Both the position numbers and the translations under genes were made by a program. A stretch of DNA of 64,000 nt. Source: JAPHTQ01 sp050302275 (lineage in GTDB: Bacteria; Pseudomonadota; Gammaproteobacteria; Thiohalomonadales; Thiohalomonadaceae). Where the stretch lies: assembly GCA_050302275.1 (NCBI GenBank), contig JBNLAT010000003.1, positions 54,858 through 118,857 of the forward strand, in the 5' to 3' direction. The notes under the pieces are model-generated. The model was given only the letters and a program-made list of their open reading frames with translations, was not told the origin of the DNA and made no database searches. Within the stretch, counting starts at the first letter, position 1. Every line of letters begins with the position of its first letter. This document shows, piece by piece, positions 27,346 through 37,866 of the stretch.

Positions 27346-28836
27346 TTAGCCAATGCTGGCGTTGCTGCGGGAATATTTGCTGGCCAACTGACGTAGCCGG
27401 GAGGTTAATTCCGGTGTGACTGCGTTCCAGTCGAAACGCCAGCGCCAGTTGCCCTGTGGCACACCGGGAACATTCATACGATCTTCGCTGCCGAGAGATA
27501 GAATATCCTGCATAGGAATAATCGCCTGACGCGCCACTGAAGCATAGGCCGTTTCGATCAACGGCCAGGGCATTGGCTCACTGGGAAAACCGAGAGACTC
27601 CATCACCTTGTGCTGCTGCCAGTCGGCCAGCGAATTAAACCAGCCGACAGTGGTATCGTTATCATGCGTACCAGTGTAGACCACGCTATCTACCGTGTGA
27701 TGATGTGGCAGGTAAGGATTGTCTTCCTGTCCATCGAAGGCGAACTGCAGGATCAACATACCGGGGAAATAGAATTTACGCCTTAGTGCGGTGACTTCGG
27801 GAGTAATAATACCCAGATCTTCCGCGAGGATCGGTAACTCACCGAAGTGATTCAGCAGCGAAGTAAACAGCGCTTCGCCGGGCACCTTGATCCAGCGACC
27901 ATTAATCGCCGTTTCCTCGTGAACAGGGATCTCCCACGACGCCTCAAAACCGCGAAAGTGGTCGACGCGGAACATGTCGAACAGCTCCAGATGTTGCGCC
28001 ACCCGTTTTTTCCACCAGCCGAAATCATCGGCTTCCATCCACTCCCAATCGTAGTAAGGATTTCCCCAGCGCTGACCGGTTTCGGAAAAATAGTCGGGGG
28101 GCACACCGGTGACGACGGTCGGCTTACCCTGATCATCAAGCAGAAAAGCACAACGCTGTGCCCAGACATCGGCACTGTCATAGGCAACAAAAATCGGCAT
28201 GTCGCCGAGGATCGCAATGCCAGATGCGTTGGCATAGTCACGAATACGGTGCCACTGCCGATAGAAGAAGAACTGCATAAAACGATGCAGATCAACTTGC
28301 TCGCCTTCTGTGCGACGCACTGCGGCCAATGCCTCGGTATGTCGATCACGAAATTCGACCGGCCACTCATCCCAACGCTGATCGTCAAAACGCTGCTTTA
28401 GTACCCGGAACATGGCGTAATCATCGAGCCAATGTCCCTGCTGTGCACAGAATGCCCTGAACTGTTCGGAAAAACGCCCCGCAGTGCGGTAGAGATGATA
28501 GTGCAGTGTCACCAGTTCCATGCGCGACATATGGTGATGCCGCTCATCGTGCATCTCCTGCGGCAGTTCTTCCATTAACCACTGACGTCCCACCAGTTCG
28601 GGATTACCGGCAAAAGCGGATAGCGCCTGATAGGGAGAAAGATCCTCGTGCACCGGACCGAGCGGTAACATCTGCCAGATACGTTGTCCGGCATCGGCAA
28701 GAAAATCGACAAAGCGCAGGGCCTCGTCACCCAGTTCGCCAAAATCGCCATCGCCGGGGAGAGAGGTTGGATGTAACAAAACCCCGGCGCCACGTTGCGC
28801 CAGGGTGAAAACGTTCTTATCAGCCATGCTGCTCAT
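27346..28836 (-). CDS. malQ: 4-alpha-glucanotransferase (amylomaltase)
   Basis: A GH77 enzyme that rearranges alpha-1,4-glucans. About 496 residues. Motifs: GDMPIFVAYDSADVW, the nucleophile region FRVDHFRGFE, the acid/base region LAEDLGIITPEV, and GTHDNDTTVGW. The start at 28836 (MSSMADK) is preferred because AGGA lies 6-8 nt upstream. It overlaps the end of the GH57 gene by about 17 nt, so the two are translationally coupled. With the glgC and GH57 genes it forms a glycogen-turnover operon. Confidence 0.93.
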   Translation of the reverse strand: MSSMADKNVFTLAQRGAGVLLHPTSLPGDGDFGELGDEALRFVDFLADAGQRIWQMLPLGPVHEDLSPYQALSAFAGNPELVGRQWLMEELPQEMHDERHHHMSRMELVTLHYHLYRTAGRFSEQFRAFCAQQGHWLDDYAMFRVLKQRFDDQRWDEWPVEFRDRHTEALAAVRRTEGEQVDLHRFMQFFFYRQWHRIRDYANASGIAILGDMPIFVAYDSADVWAQRCAFLLDDQGKPTVVTGVPPDYFSETGQRWGNPYYDWEWMEADDFGWWKKRVAQHLELFDMFRVDHFRGFEASWEIPVHEETAINGRWIKVPGEALFTSLLNHFGELPILAEDLGIITPEVTALRRKFYFPGMLILQFAFDGQEDNPYLPHHHTVDSVVYTGTHDNDTTVGWFNSLADWQQHKVMESLGFPSEPMPWPLIETAYASVARQAIIPMQDILSLGSEDRMNVPGVPQGNWRWRFDWNAVTPELTSRLRQLASKYSRSNASIG

Positions 28837-30529
28837 GCAGTTCCTGTCCACGACGCATCACACCGCCGGCCTCGGCTTCACCACCACCGAGGGAGATCAC
28901 CTTTTGCAATGAGGCAGGGGACGTTTCACCCAGACATTGATACAACGCGTGGAGTTGATGTCGATAAAGCTTGTCGAACTCCTGTACCGAGTCGGCAGGG
29001 TTATAGTCACCAAACCACCAGAACCAGTCTGAAGCTTCGCAAATACCCAGTTGCCGTTCAGCAAGCAGGCGCTGTTCCTCACTTAAGCTCCCTTCCGCCA
29101 TCACCCGGTCATAAACCTGCTTGGCTTCCATTAGCAGTTCCCAACCACGATTCTTGTCCTTACTGCCAATCCAGGTGGAGAAGGTACCGTAGACCCAGCT
29201 GCCCGCTACCAGATGTGGCAAATGCTGAGGCTGCACGCCCTGTTGCAGACAATCGCTGAAGGTGGTCAGTTCAATCTCGGGGGATTCGCTCAAGCGGGCA
29301 TAGAGCGTAGTCAGAAAGTGATAGCCATTTTCCGGGTAGTACTCCCAGGCGTTCTCGCCATCCATGATGATCGACACCACACGGTTAGGATCATCGGCAC
29401 AGGCCGTGGCGATATTTTGCAGGTGATGAATCAAATTATTCACCGCGTCGCGGCTATGCCAGTCGGCGAAGGTGAAGCCGATCAGATCGGAGAGGCCATC
29501 GTCGCGGAAGAAACAGGTGATCGGCGCGCCGTCAAAACTGAAAGGATGGTGTATACAACCCTCTGCTGACACGCCACTCTGCTTCAAACTGTTGCGCATC
29601 ACCGACTCGCCACTGGCGGTCCAGTGAAAACCTGACTCGGCCAACAATTTGAGTGTCTCGTTGCTCAGCGCACCCTCGGATGGCCAGCAACCCTTTGGCC
29701 GAAAGCCGAAGTGATTTTCAAACACCCGCAAGCCTTCTTCGATATGCCAATGCACCCGCTCCTCACCACCGGGATAGGATGCATTTGTTGGCAAAGGCGC
29801 ATCGGGCATCGCCTGATGGGTAGTATTCATATCCAGCAATAGCGGCATGATCGGATGACCATAGGGAGTCAGCGTGAGTTCGACTCGCCCCTCCTGCGCC
29901 AGATAACGGTAACGCTCCAGTGTCTCACCCAGCAGTTCACCGATAATCGCCAGCAGCTCATGGCGATCTTTTTCGTTGTAGTCACGCTGCTTCTGCAATA
30001 GCGCTTTAACTCGTGATTCGTGCAGTCGCACGGTTTCACCCAACCAGGCAAGGTGATACCAGACCAACAGATCGATCAGGAACTGCTCACTGCAATAGCG
30101 CACCGATTCAGGTTGCTTCAGCAGTTGATTAGCAAGATTGGCAAGGTGGTGAAAAGCGCTAAAGCGATTGATCATCCGTTTAGCATTGGCCCGCAGGCAA
30201 CGTTTGATCAATTCCAGTTTGTGCGCCTCTTCGATGCTGGAGAGATCGCCAACTAACGCCGCCAACAGGGCATCGCGCAAAGGCGTACCCTGCTGACGAT
30301 ATGCGCTGATCTGATCGGCGTAGTCGTCGATTTGCTCCAGCAGAGTGGGTGAAAAATTGACCACCGCCCGCGCCGCCGGATTGGCCTCCAGCAGTGCGGC
30401 CATGTCGACGTAATCTTTAATACCGTGGAGATAGGTCCAGGGTTGCTGATACTCGCCGCTGATCGCATCGCGGTAATCGGGCTGGTGCATATGCCACAGC
30501 AGGACAACCTTCAATCGGTTAGCGGACAC
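28820..30529 (-). CDS. GH57 family glucan hydrolase or transferase
   Basis: A 569-residue retaining glycosidase-family protein. GH57 motif 1 is HMHQPDY near residue 13. The probable nucleophile is in GCWPSEGALSNETLKLL, and the acid/base Asp is in IIMDGENAWEYY. The family includes alpha-amylases, 4-alpha-glucanotransferases and branching enzymes. Sequence alone does not tell which. A classical branching enzyme (glgB) is encoded next door, so an amylase or disproportionating role is more likely. It overlaps glgC by 11 nt and malQ by about 17 nt. Confidence 0.88.
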   Translation of the reverse strand: MSANRLKVVLLWHMHQPDYRDAISGEYQQPWTYLHGIKDYVDMAALLEANPAARAVVNFSPTLLEQIDDYADQISAYRQQGTPLRDALLAALVGDLSSIEEAHKLELIKRCLRANAKRMINRFSAFHHLANLANQLLKQPESVRYCSEQFLIDLLVWYHLAWLGETVRLHESRVKALLQKQRDYNEKDRHELLAIIGELLGETLERYRYLAQEGRVELTLTPYGHPIMPLLLDMNTTHQAMPDAPLPTNASYPGGEERVHWHIEEGLRVFENHFGFRPKGCWPSEGALSNETLKLLAESGFHWTASGESVMRNSLKQSGVSAEGCIHHPFSFDGAPITCFFRDDGLSDLIGFTFADWHSRDAVNNLIHHLQNIATACADDPNRVVSIIMDGENAWEYYPENGYHFLTTLYARLSESPEIELTTFSDCLQQGVQPQHLPHLVAGSWVYGTFSTWIGSKDKNRGWELLMEAKQVYDRVMAEGSLSEEQRLLAERQLGICEASDWFWWFGDYNPADSVQEFDKLYRHQLHALYQCLGETSPASLQKVISLGGGEAEAGGVMRRGQELHEQHG

Positions 30530-31787
30530 GGTGCAGATCCTGACCCAACATTTCGGGAGTCACGAGCACCACGCCATTTGCGGTCACATGAAAACGTTTT
30601 TCGTCGGCCTCACGATCAACGCCGATTTCTGTCCCATCTTCGATCAGACACTGTTCATCGATAATCGCTTTTCGAATGCGACAGTTTTTACCGATGGTCA
30701 CGTTGGGCAGAACCACCGAATCCTTGATCGAGCTGTAGGCATGCACCTCGACATTGGAAAACAGCAATGAGTGACGAACCAGCGCGCCAGAGATAATACA
30801 GCCCCCGGAAACCATCGAATCCACGGCCATGCCGCGACGATCATCGTCGTCAAAAACGAACTTGGCCGGCGGCAGTTGCTCCTGATAGGTCCAGATAGGC
30901 CAGTCACGATTGTAGAGATTCAGTTCCGGGGTAACACCGATCAACTCCATATTGGCCGTCCAGTAGGCGTCCACGGTCCCCACATCGCGCCAGTAGCGTT
31001 TGCTACCCGTTTTGGGATCGCGGAAGGGATAGGCATAGACCCGACTTTCCCTGATCGCCTGGGGAATGATGTCCTTACCGAAATCGTGGGCTGAATCGCT
31101 CTGTGCGGCATCGCTGATCAGCGCATCGTAAAGAAACTCGGTATTAAAGATGTAGATCCCCATCGAGGCAAGTGAGGTTTCAGGGTTGCCCGGAATCGTC
31201 GAGGGCTCGGCCGGTTTTTCGGCAAAATCGGTCACCCGTAGCTGGTCATCCACCTGCATCACCCCGAAGGAACGGGCTTCATCCACCGGAACCTCGAAGC
31301 AGCCGATGGTCATGTCCGCTTCGGTTTCCGCGTGGGCGGCCAACATCGGACCATAGTCCATCTGGTAGATATGATCCCCGGCAAGGATCAGTACATATTC
31401 CGGACGATGGGTATGGATAATATCCATATTCTGGTAGAGCGCATCAGCGGTTCCCGCATACCACTGCTCCCCGACCCGCTGCTGCGCAGGCAACAATTCG
31501 ATGAACTCACCCAGTTCACCACGCAGGAAACTCCAGCCCAGTTGCACATGGCGAATCAGCGAGTGGGCCTTATACTGGGTCAGGATACCGATGCGGCGAA
31601 TACCTGAGTTGATACAGTTAGAGAGAGGGAAATCGACAATGCGGAATTTGCCGCCAAATGGGACAGCGGGTTTGGAACGCCATGAGGTCAGTCCCATCAA
31701 TCGAGTCCCCGCCCCTCCGGCGAGAATGAGCGCAAGCGTCTCTCTTGTCAGACGGCTGACAAAACGCGGTGTGTTCGTCTGTGGCAT
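30519..31787 (-). CDS. glgC: ADP-glucose pyrophosphorylase
   Basis: Makes ADP-glucose, the donor for glycogen synthesis. The 422 residues start with the nucleotidyltransferase domain, ALILAGGAGTRLMGLTSWRSKPAVPFGG. They include the glucose-phosphate motif FAEKP and the AGDHIYQMDY Asp, then the C-terminal left-handed helix. The Lys/Arg residues of the usual activator site are plausible but not checked. First gene of the glgC-GH57-malQ operon, divergent from glgB. The 128-nt gap to glgB contains no clear operator. Confidence 0.95.
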   Translation of the reverse strand: MPQTNTPRFVSRLTRETLALILAGGAGTRLMGLTSWRSKPAVPFGGKFRIVDFPLSNCINSGIRRIGILTQYKAHSLIRHVQLGWSFLRGELGEFIELLPAQQRVGEQWYAGTADALYQNMDIIHTHRPEYVLILAGDHIYQMDYGPMLAAHAETEADMTIGCFEVPVDEARSFGVMQVDDQLRVTDFAEKPAEPSTIPGNPETSLASMGIYIFNTEFLYDALISDAAQSDSAHDFGKDIIPQAIRESRVYAYPFRDPKTGSKRYWRDVGTVDAYWTANMELIGVTPELNLYNRDWPIWTYQEQLPPAKFVFDDDDRRGMAVDSMVSGGCIISGALVRHSLLFSNVEVHAYSSIKDSVVLPNVTIGKNCRIRKAIIDEQCLIEDGTEIGVDREADEKRFHVTANGVVLVTPEMLGQDLHRVR

Positions 31788-31915
31788 AGATTCCCCGAAA
31801 GAGTCACAAAATAATTGCTACCACATGGTAGGCTTTAGCCATCCATGAGCCTCTATCCCTGTAGTCACTCTAAGCATAGACTAGGTTTATCAGAACGCAG
31901 CAATATGAACTTCTT

Positions 31916-34081
31916 ATGACTAATTTTGTGGAAGGAATCCAGCGCCTGCTCGAAGGCCGTCATCACGACCCGTTCGAAGTACTGGGCAGGCATTCAGTAG
32001 ACAAAGGTGAGGTTATCCGTGTCTACCTCCCGCGCGCTGCCTCGGTAGAGGTGGTCTGTGGTGACAAACGTCTGCCGATGGAGCGCTACCGCCAGACCGA
32101 TCTTTTTCAGTGGCAGGGCAACAACTGCCCCCACGCTAAGTCGTACCAGATCTGCTGGTACGACGGCGCCGGTAACGAACACATGCAGTATGACCCCTAT
32201 CGCTACCCTCCCATGCTCACCGACTGGGATCTGGTCCGTTTCCGCGATGGACAGCACTCTCACGCGGGGAAAATGCTCGGTGCTCACCCCAGCCACCATG
32301 AAGGTGTGGATGGCGTACGCTTCGCCGTCTGGGCACCTAACGCCACACGGGTCAGCGTAGTGGGTGACTTCAACCACTGGGACGGTCGCTGCCATCCGAT
32401 GCGTAATCGAGGCAGCAGCGGGATCTGGGAGCTGTTTATCCCCGAGCTTCCCCTCGGCAGTCTCTACAAATTCGAACTGCGCGACCAGCAGGGGCGTATC
32501 CACGTCAAAACCGATCCCTATGGCCGACGTTTCGAACACCGTCCGGCCACCGCCGCCATCGTCGAGGAATCGCAACATCAATGGGCGGATGGCGAATGGA
32601 TGGCACAACGCAAGCGAGCCGAATGGCAGCATCGACCGATGTCGATCTACGAGGTTCACGCAGGTTCCTGGCAACGCCATGCCGACGGCGGCTTTCTCAG
32701 TTACCGTGAACTGGCTGAGGGATTAATCCCTCATGTGAAAGGGCTGGGATTCACCCATATCGAGTTGCTGCCGGTCAGCGAGCATCCGCTGGATGCCTCC
32801 TGGGGTTACCAGACCACCGGCTACTTCGCCCCCAGCAGTCGTTTTGGCTCACCGGATGATCTGCGCTATTTGATCGACCTCTGCCATCAAAACGACATCG
32901 GTGTGATCCTCGACTGGGTCCCGGCACACTTTCCCAAAGACGATTGGGCACTCGCCCGTTTCGACGGCACCACCCTCTACGAACACGAAGACCCGCGCCG
33001 TGGTGAACATCGCGACTGGGGCACGCTGATCTTCAACTACGGCCGCAATGAGGTGAAAAATTTCCTCCTCTCCAGCGCCCTCTACTGGCTGGAAGAGTTT
33101 CACATGGACGGCCTGCGGGTCGATGCCGTCGCCTCCATGCTCTATCTCGACTATTCGCGCCAGGCCAATGACTGGGTACCGAACATTCACGGCGGTAATG
33201 AAAACCTGGAGGCGATCCAGTTCCTGCGTGAACTGAATATCCTGCTCCATCAGGAACATCCTGGGGCACTCTCCATGGCCGAGGAGTCGACCGCCTGGCC
33301 GATGGTTTCGCGCCCCGTCGATATGGGTGGCCTTGGTTTTTCGATGAAGTGGAATATGGGCTGGATGCACGACACCCTCAACTACATGCACAAGGACCCG
33401 GTCTACCGCAAACACCACCAGAATAACCTGACCTTTGGCATGCTCTACGCCTTCAGTGAGAACTTCATCCTGCCCTTCTCTCACGATGAAGTGGTGCACA
33501 TGAAACGCTCGATGCTAGAGAAGATGCCGGGCGATGACTGGCAACGTTTTGCCAACCTGCGTGCGCTCTACACTTACATGTACGCCTCACCCGGCAAGAA
33601 GTTGCTGTTTATGGGCAGCGAGTTCGCTCAGGCAAAAGAGTGGGACCATGACAGTGCACTGGAGTGGCATCTCTACGACTATCCGCAACATCACGGCATT
33701 CACAAATTGTTGGCAGATCTGAATCGACTCTACACTTCGCATCCTGCCCTGTACTACAACGACTTCGAAGCGCAGGGTTTTCAGTGGCTCGACTGCAACG
33801 ATAGTGAACACTCCATCATCAGCTTCCTGCGCCACGGCGACGGCAAAAGCGTTGCGGTGATCTTCAATTTCACCCCAATACCTTATGACGGTTATCGCCT
33901 GGGTGTCCCTGCCGAAGGTAATTACCGTCTGCTATTTAACAGCGATGCCGGTGAGTATGGCGGCAGCGATATGGGGCAGATCCCGCGCTTCGAGAGTGAA
34001 GCCAAACCAGGGATGGGACAACCGCACTCGATCGTCATCACCTTGCCGCCCCTGGCAGGGCTGGTGATCGAGCGAGAATAA
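31916..34081 (+). CDS. glgB: 1,4-alpha-glucan branching enzyme
   Basis: GH13 enzyme that forms alpha-1,6 branches in glycogen. The 721 residues comprise an N-terminal CBM48 region (FAVWAPNATRVSVVGDFNHWDG) and a TIM barrel with DWVPAHFP, the nucleophile in GLRVDAVASMLY, the acid/base Glu in MAEESTAWPMV and FSHDEVVHMK. A C-terminal beta domain follows. The ribosome-binding site before 31916 is weak. Divergent from glgC. Confidence 0.96.
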   Translation: MTNFVEGIQRLLEGRHHDPFEVLGRHSVDKGEVIRVYLPRAASVEVVCGDKRLPMERYRQTDLFQWQGNNCPHAKSYQICWYDGAGNEHMQYDPYRYPPMLTDWDLVRFRDGQHSHAGKMLGAHPSHHEGVDGVRFAVWAPNATRVSVVGDFNHWDGRCHPMRNRGSSGIWELFIPELPLGSLYKFELRDQQGRIHVKTDPYGRRFEHRPATAAIVEESQHQWADGEWMAQRKRAEWQHRPMSIYEVHAGSWQRHADGGFLSYRELAEGLIPHVKGLGFTHIELLPVSEHPLDASWGYQTTGYFAPSSRFGSPDDLRYLIDLCHQNDIGVILDWVPAHFPKDDWALARFDGTTLYEHEDPRRGEHRDWGTLIFNYGRNEVKNFLLSSALYWLEEFHMDGLRVDAVASMLYLDYSRQANDWVPNIHGGNENLEAIQFLRELNILLHQEHPGALSMAEESTAWPMVSRPVDMGGLGFSMKWNMGWMHDTLNYMHKDPVYRKHHQNNLTFGMLYAFSENFILPFSHDEVVHMKRSMLEKMPGDDWQRFANLRALYTYMYASPGKKLLFMGSEFAQAKEWDHDSALEWHLYDYPQHHGIHKLLADLNRLYTSHPALYYNDFEAQGFQWLDCNDSEHSIISFLRHGDGKSVAVIFNFTPIPYDGYRLGVPAEGNYRLLFNSDAGEYGGSDMGQIPRFESEAKPGMGQPHSIVITLPPLAGLVIERE

Positions 34082-34228
34082 TTGCAACAAATGTAAAAAG
34101 TCTGCACAGCATCGATTAATTCCCAAATAGCACTGCACGATGAAGTGACATTTTTTACCTGCTTAGGTAGGCTGAAACACGTCGGATAACTTGACTCATC
34201 CACTGGACACCAATACGAGGTTACCAAG

Positions 34229-34573
34229 ATGATTAAAGGACTATTCAAGGCAATCGACGATAAAAACGCGGCCTCTTTCGCCAAGTTCCTCTCTCACGAC
34301 TGTACCTTCCGCTTCGGCAACGGTGCGCCCGTCGCGGGCAAAGAAAACATCAGAAACTATGTTTCCGGATTCTTTGACTCCATCGACGGACTCTCCCACA
34401 ACATTACTGACACCTGGGATCTACCCGATGGTAAGGTTTGTCATGGCACGGTTACCTATACGCGCAAGGACAGTTCAAAACTGAGTGTACCGTTCTCGAC
34501 GATCGTTAAAGGCGGTGACAGGGGAATTAGCGAATATCTGATCTTCGCCGATATCTCACAACTATATAACTAA
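34229..34573 (+). CDS. Small NTF2/SnoaL-like protein
   Basis: A 114-residue cone-shaped-fold protein by pattern: MIKGLFKAIDDKNAASFAKFLSHDCTFRFGN and then GKENIRNYVSGFF and a beta sheet ending SEYLIFADISQL. These folds bind small hydrophobic ligands or act as isomerases. No catalytic signature is evident. Preceded by ACGAGG. Ends before a 12-bp hairpin. Its place between glgB and pgi does not reveal a role. Confidence 0.8.
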   Translation: MIKGLFKAIDDKNAASFAKFLSHDCTFRFGNGAPVAGKENIRNYVSGFFDSIDGLSHNITDTWDLPDGKVCHGTVTYTRKDSSKLSVPFSTIVKGGDRGISEYLIFADISQLYN

Positions 34574-34578
34574 CCCGA

Positions 34579-34609
34579 CGGGCCGGAGTCCTGTTACGAC
34601 TCCGGCCCG
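34579..34609. terminator. Hairpin between convergent genes
   Basis: A perfect 12-bp GC-rich stem (34579-34590 with 34598-34609, 7-nt loop) between the NTF2-like gene and convergent pgi. No strong T-run, so a terminator-like or stabilising hairpin. Confidence 0.6.
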
Positions 34610-34615
34610 CCTCGG

Positions 34616-36274
34616 TTATTCATTACGATTCTTTTTGTAGTAGTTGATCAAACCGTTAGTCGAGGCATCGTGATCCTTGACCGGTTTGTCGTCATCCAGT
34701 TTCGGCAGAATATTTTTCGCCAGAATCTTACCCAGCTCCACACCCCACTGATCGAATGAATTGAGCCGCCAGATAATGCCCTCAACGAATATCTTGTGTT
34801 CATAGAGGGCAATCAATGAACCGAGGGTATGGGGATTGAGTTTATGGAACAGAATCGAGTTACTCGGTTTGTTACCGGTAAAGATCGCATGCGGTAATAA
34901 TTTTTCTAACGCCTTGCCTTTGTGGCCTGCTGCCTTCAACTGCTCCCGTGATTCATCTTCATTGCGTCCCAGCATCAATGCCTTGCTCTGAGCAAAGAAA
35001 TTCGCCAACAGAATAGTGTGATGGTCGCCCAGAGGATTATGGGTTTCCACCGGCGCCATAAAGTCGATGGGGATCAGGTGTGTACCCTGATGGATAAGCT
35101 GGTAGAAAGCGTGTTGACCGTTAGTACCCGACTCACCCCAGATAATCGGCCCGGTCCTGTAACCGATGACATTACCATCGCGATCGATGCGCTTGCCGTT
35201 ACTCTCCATATCCGCCTGTTGCAGGTAGGCGGTAAATCGATGCAGATATTGATCGTAGGGGAGTATTGCGTGCGTCTCGGCGCCAAAGAAGGAGCTGTAC
35301 CAGACACCGAGCAGTCCCATAATTATCGGCAGGTTGTGCTCCATAGGTGTGTGCAGAAAATGGCGATCCATTTCGTGGGCACCGTCCAGCAACTCTTCAA
35401 AGTTATCCATCCCCAGATAGAGGGCGATGGAGAGTCCAATCGCTGACCAGAGCGAATAGCGGCCGCCGACCCAATCCCAGAACTCGAACATATTCACGGG
35501 ATCGATACCGAATTTTTTCACCTCTTCGGTATTAGTCGAGACCGCGACAAAGTGTTTCGCCACCGCCGTCTCATCACGCAGATTTTCCACCAGCCAACGA
35601 CGTGCAGTCTGCGCATTGGTCAGGGTCTCCTGGGTAGTGAAGGTTTTGGAGGAGACGATAAACAGGGTGGTCTCAGGATCGAGCTTACGAATCTGTTCGG
35701 CAACGTGCGTGCCATCCACATTGGAAACAAAGTGCACCTCAATATCGTCACGGGCATAGGGCTTGAGCGCCTCGGTCACCATGTACGGTCCCAGGTCGGA
35801 ACCACCGATACCTATATTCACCACGTCGGTAATCCGTTTACCGGTATGACCTTTCCATATCCCGGTATGCACCTTGATACAGAAGTGGCGCATCTGATCC
35901 AGCACCCGTCTGACCTCGGGCATCACATCTTTGCCATCCACCATAATCGGAATGTCGTCACGATTACGCAGCGCCATATGCAGCACCGCACGATCTTCGG
36001 TGAAGTTGATGTGCTCACCACAGGACATGCGTGTCGCCCAACCGGCGACATCGGCCTCACGCGCCAGGTCGAAGAGCAGCTGCATGGTCTCTTCGCTAAT
36101 GCGGTTCTTGGAATAATCGAGCAGAATATCGTTGAAGTGCGCCGAGAAACGTTCGAATCGCTGAGGATCGTTGGCAAACAGATCGCGCATGTGCACATCG
36201 CGCATCTTCTCGTAATGCGCCTGCAGGGCCTTCCAGGCCGGTGTCCTATCTGCCGTCTCCATGCTCTTACTCAT
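34616..36274 (-). CDS. pgi: Glucose-6-phosphate isomerase
   Basis: Interconverts glucose-6-P and fructose-6-P. The 552 residues include the SIS domains with VNIGIGGSDLGPYM, the signature IIWGESGTNGQHAFYQLIHQGT, and HKLNPHTLGSLIALYEHKIFVEG. Preceded by GGAGCAGGA. Together with zwf and gnd upstream on the same strand it links the glycogen genes to the pentose phosphate pathway. Confidence 0.96.
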   Translation of the reverse strand: MSKSMETADRTPAWKALQAHYEKMRDVHMRDLFANDPQRFERFSAHFNDILLDYSKNRISEETMQLLFDLAREADVAGWATRMSCGEHINFTEDRAVLHMALRNRDDIPIMVDGKDVMPEVRRVLDQMRHFCIKVHTGIWKGHTGKRITDVVNIGIGGSDLGPYMVTEALKPYARDDIEVHFVSNVDGTHVAEQIRKLDPETTLFIVSSKTFTTQETLTNAQTARRWLVENLRDETAVAKHFVAVSTNTEEVKKFGIDPVNMFEFWDWVGGRYSLWSAIGLSIALYLGMDNFEELLDGAHEMDRHFLHTPMEHNLPIIMGLLGVWYSSFFGAETHAILPYDQYLHRFTAYLQQADMESNGKRIDRDGNVIGYRTGPIIWGESGTNGQHAFYQLIHQGTHLIPIDFMAPVETHNPLGDHHTILLANFFAQSKALMLGRNEDESREQLKAAGHKGKALEKLLPHAIFTGNKPSNSILFHKLNPHTLGSLIALYEHKIFVEGIIWRLNSFDQWGVELGKILAKNILPKLDDDKPVKDHDASTNGLINYYKKNRNE

Positions 36275-36368
36275 TCCTGCTCCACCTTTGATTTCGACGC
36301 ATTTAGTTAGCTATTAACGAATTTTTTGCGCAGCGCGCATCATACCGTGTGAATCGCAGAGGTCCAGT

Positions 36369-37850
36369 TTACTCGTCCAGTATCTCCGGACTATTACGCC
36401 AGTACTGGTCTTCACGATCGAATAATCGATTCGATGCCTCCGGTCCCCAGCTACCTGCACTGTAGGTATGGATAAACTCCCGCTCGGTCGACCAGACCTG
36501 AAGAATCGGGTCGACTACCTTCCACGCCCAGGAGACCTCATCGGCACGCAGGAACAGCGAACTGTCGCCTTCGATTACATCGAGTAATAACGCCTCATAG
36601 GCATCCAGATTGAGATAGGGAATCCCCGTAGTTGTTGCATCGAGGGCAGTTGTCTGGGTGCGCATCTCCAGCCCGGGCACCTTCACCTGCATCTCCGCAC
36701 GCAGACATTCATCGGGCTGAATCCCAAGCACCAACCAGTTAGGCTTAATCTGATCCAGCTGGGTTTCACGAAACAGTTGCTGTGGCGGATGCTTGAAGCG
36801 AATACAGATCATCGAGCTGTTACGCTTCATCCGCTTACCAGTGCGAATATAGAACGGCACATTGCGCCAGCGCCAGTTATCGATATAGAGCTTGAGCGCG
36901 GCATAGGTTTCCGTCGTGCTATTGGAGGCGACATACTCCTCTTCCAGATAGCCGGGCACTGTTTTGCCATCGATCATTCCTGCCTTGTACTGGGCACGAA
37001 AAGCCTGTGCATGGACCGCGCTATGCGGAATCGGACGAATCGATTTCAGCACCTTTACTTTTTCATCGCGTAGCGAATCGGCATCGAGTCGTGCAGGCGG
37101 CTCCATAGCCACCATGGTCAGCATCTGTAATAGATGGCTTTGCAACATATCGCGTAAGGCACCTGCGCTGTCGTAATACTTAGCGCGCAGCTCGATACCC
37201 TGATCTTCAGCATGGGTGATCTGTACGTGATCGATATAATTGCGATTCCACAACGGCTCCATCATCAGGTTGGCAAAACGAAACACCAGCACATTCTGTA
37301 CCGTGCCCTTGCCCAGGTAGTGATCAATACGGAATAACTGCTCTTCACGGAAACTGCGATGCAGTTGCTGCTCCAGCATCTGCGCACTCTCCAGGTCATA
37401 ACCGAAAGGTTTCTCGATTACCACCCGACTCCAGCCATGCTCTTCCTGATTGAGCCCGGCCGCCGTCAGCTGCGCCGCGACCTCACCAAATTCTGCAGGG
37501 CTGATCGCCAGATAGAAGATGTGATTGGGATGGTACTGTTCCTGTTCGAGAAAAGTCGCCAGACGTGTATAGGATTCCGGTTTATCCAGATCGCCTTTAA
37601 AGTAATCGAGACGTTTGGCAAAACGATCGAACACATCCTGATCCAGACCATTACGCGCCTTGGGCGAAAGAAACTTGGCCACCTCCTGACGCAACTTCTC
37701 GTTGTCCCAGTCGCGACGGGCCACACCGATAATGCGTACCGATTCATGCAAATGGCCCGCCTGCTCCAGATGGTAGAGTGCGGGAAAGAGTTTGTTGCGC
37801 GACAGATTGCCGGTCACGCCGAAGATGACAAAAGTACAGGGGTCGCTCAT
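36369..37850 (-). CDS. zwf: Glucose-6-phosphate dehydrogenase
   Basis: First step of the oxidative pentose phosphate pathway. The 493 residues have the substrate signature FRIDHYLGK and a cofactor loop. Two departures from the common form are visible: the loop reads GVTGNLSRNKL where GDLxxRKL is usual (Asp to Asn), and RIDHYLGKG is followed by T where a Glu is usual after GK. These may shift cofactor preference or be lineage variation. It lies 16 nt downstream of gnd. Confidence 0.94.
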   Translation of the reverse strand: MSDPCTFVIFGVTGNLSRNKLFPALYHLEQAGHLHESVRIIGVARRDWDNEKLRQEVAKFLSPKARNGLDQDVFDRFAKRLDYFKGDLDKPESYTRLATFLEQEQYHPNHIFYLAISPAEFGEVAAQLTAAGLNQEEHGWSRVVIEKPFGYDLESAQMLEQQLHRSFREEQLFRIDHYLGKGTVQNVLVFRFANLMMEPLWNRNYIDHVQITHAEDQGIELRAKYYDSAGALRDMLQSHLLQMLTMVAMEPPARLDADSLRDEKVKVLKSIRPIPHSAVHAQAFRAQYKAGMIDGKTVPGYLEEEYVASNSTTETYAALKLYIDNWRWRNVPFYIRTGKRMKRNSSMICIRFKHPPQQLFRETQLDQIKPNWLVLGIQPDECLRAEMQVKVPGLEMRTQTTALDATTTGIPYLNLDAYEALLLDVIEGDSSLFLRADEVSWAWKVVDPILQVWSTEREFIHTYSAGSWGPEASNRLFDREDQYWRNSPEILDE

Positions 37851-37866
37851 TCGTTGTCTTTCCTTG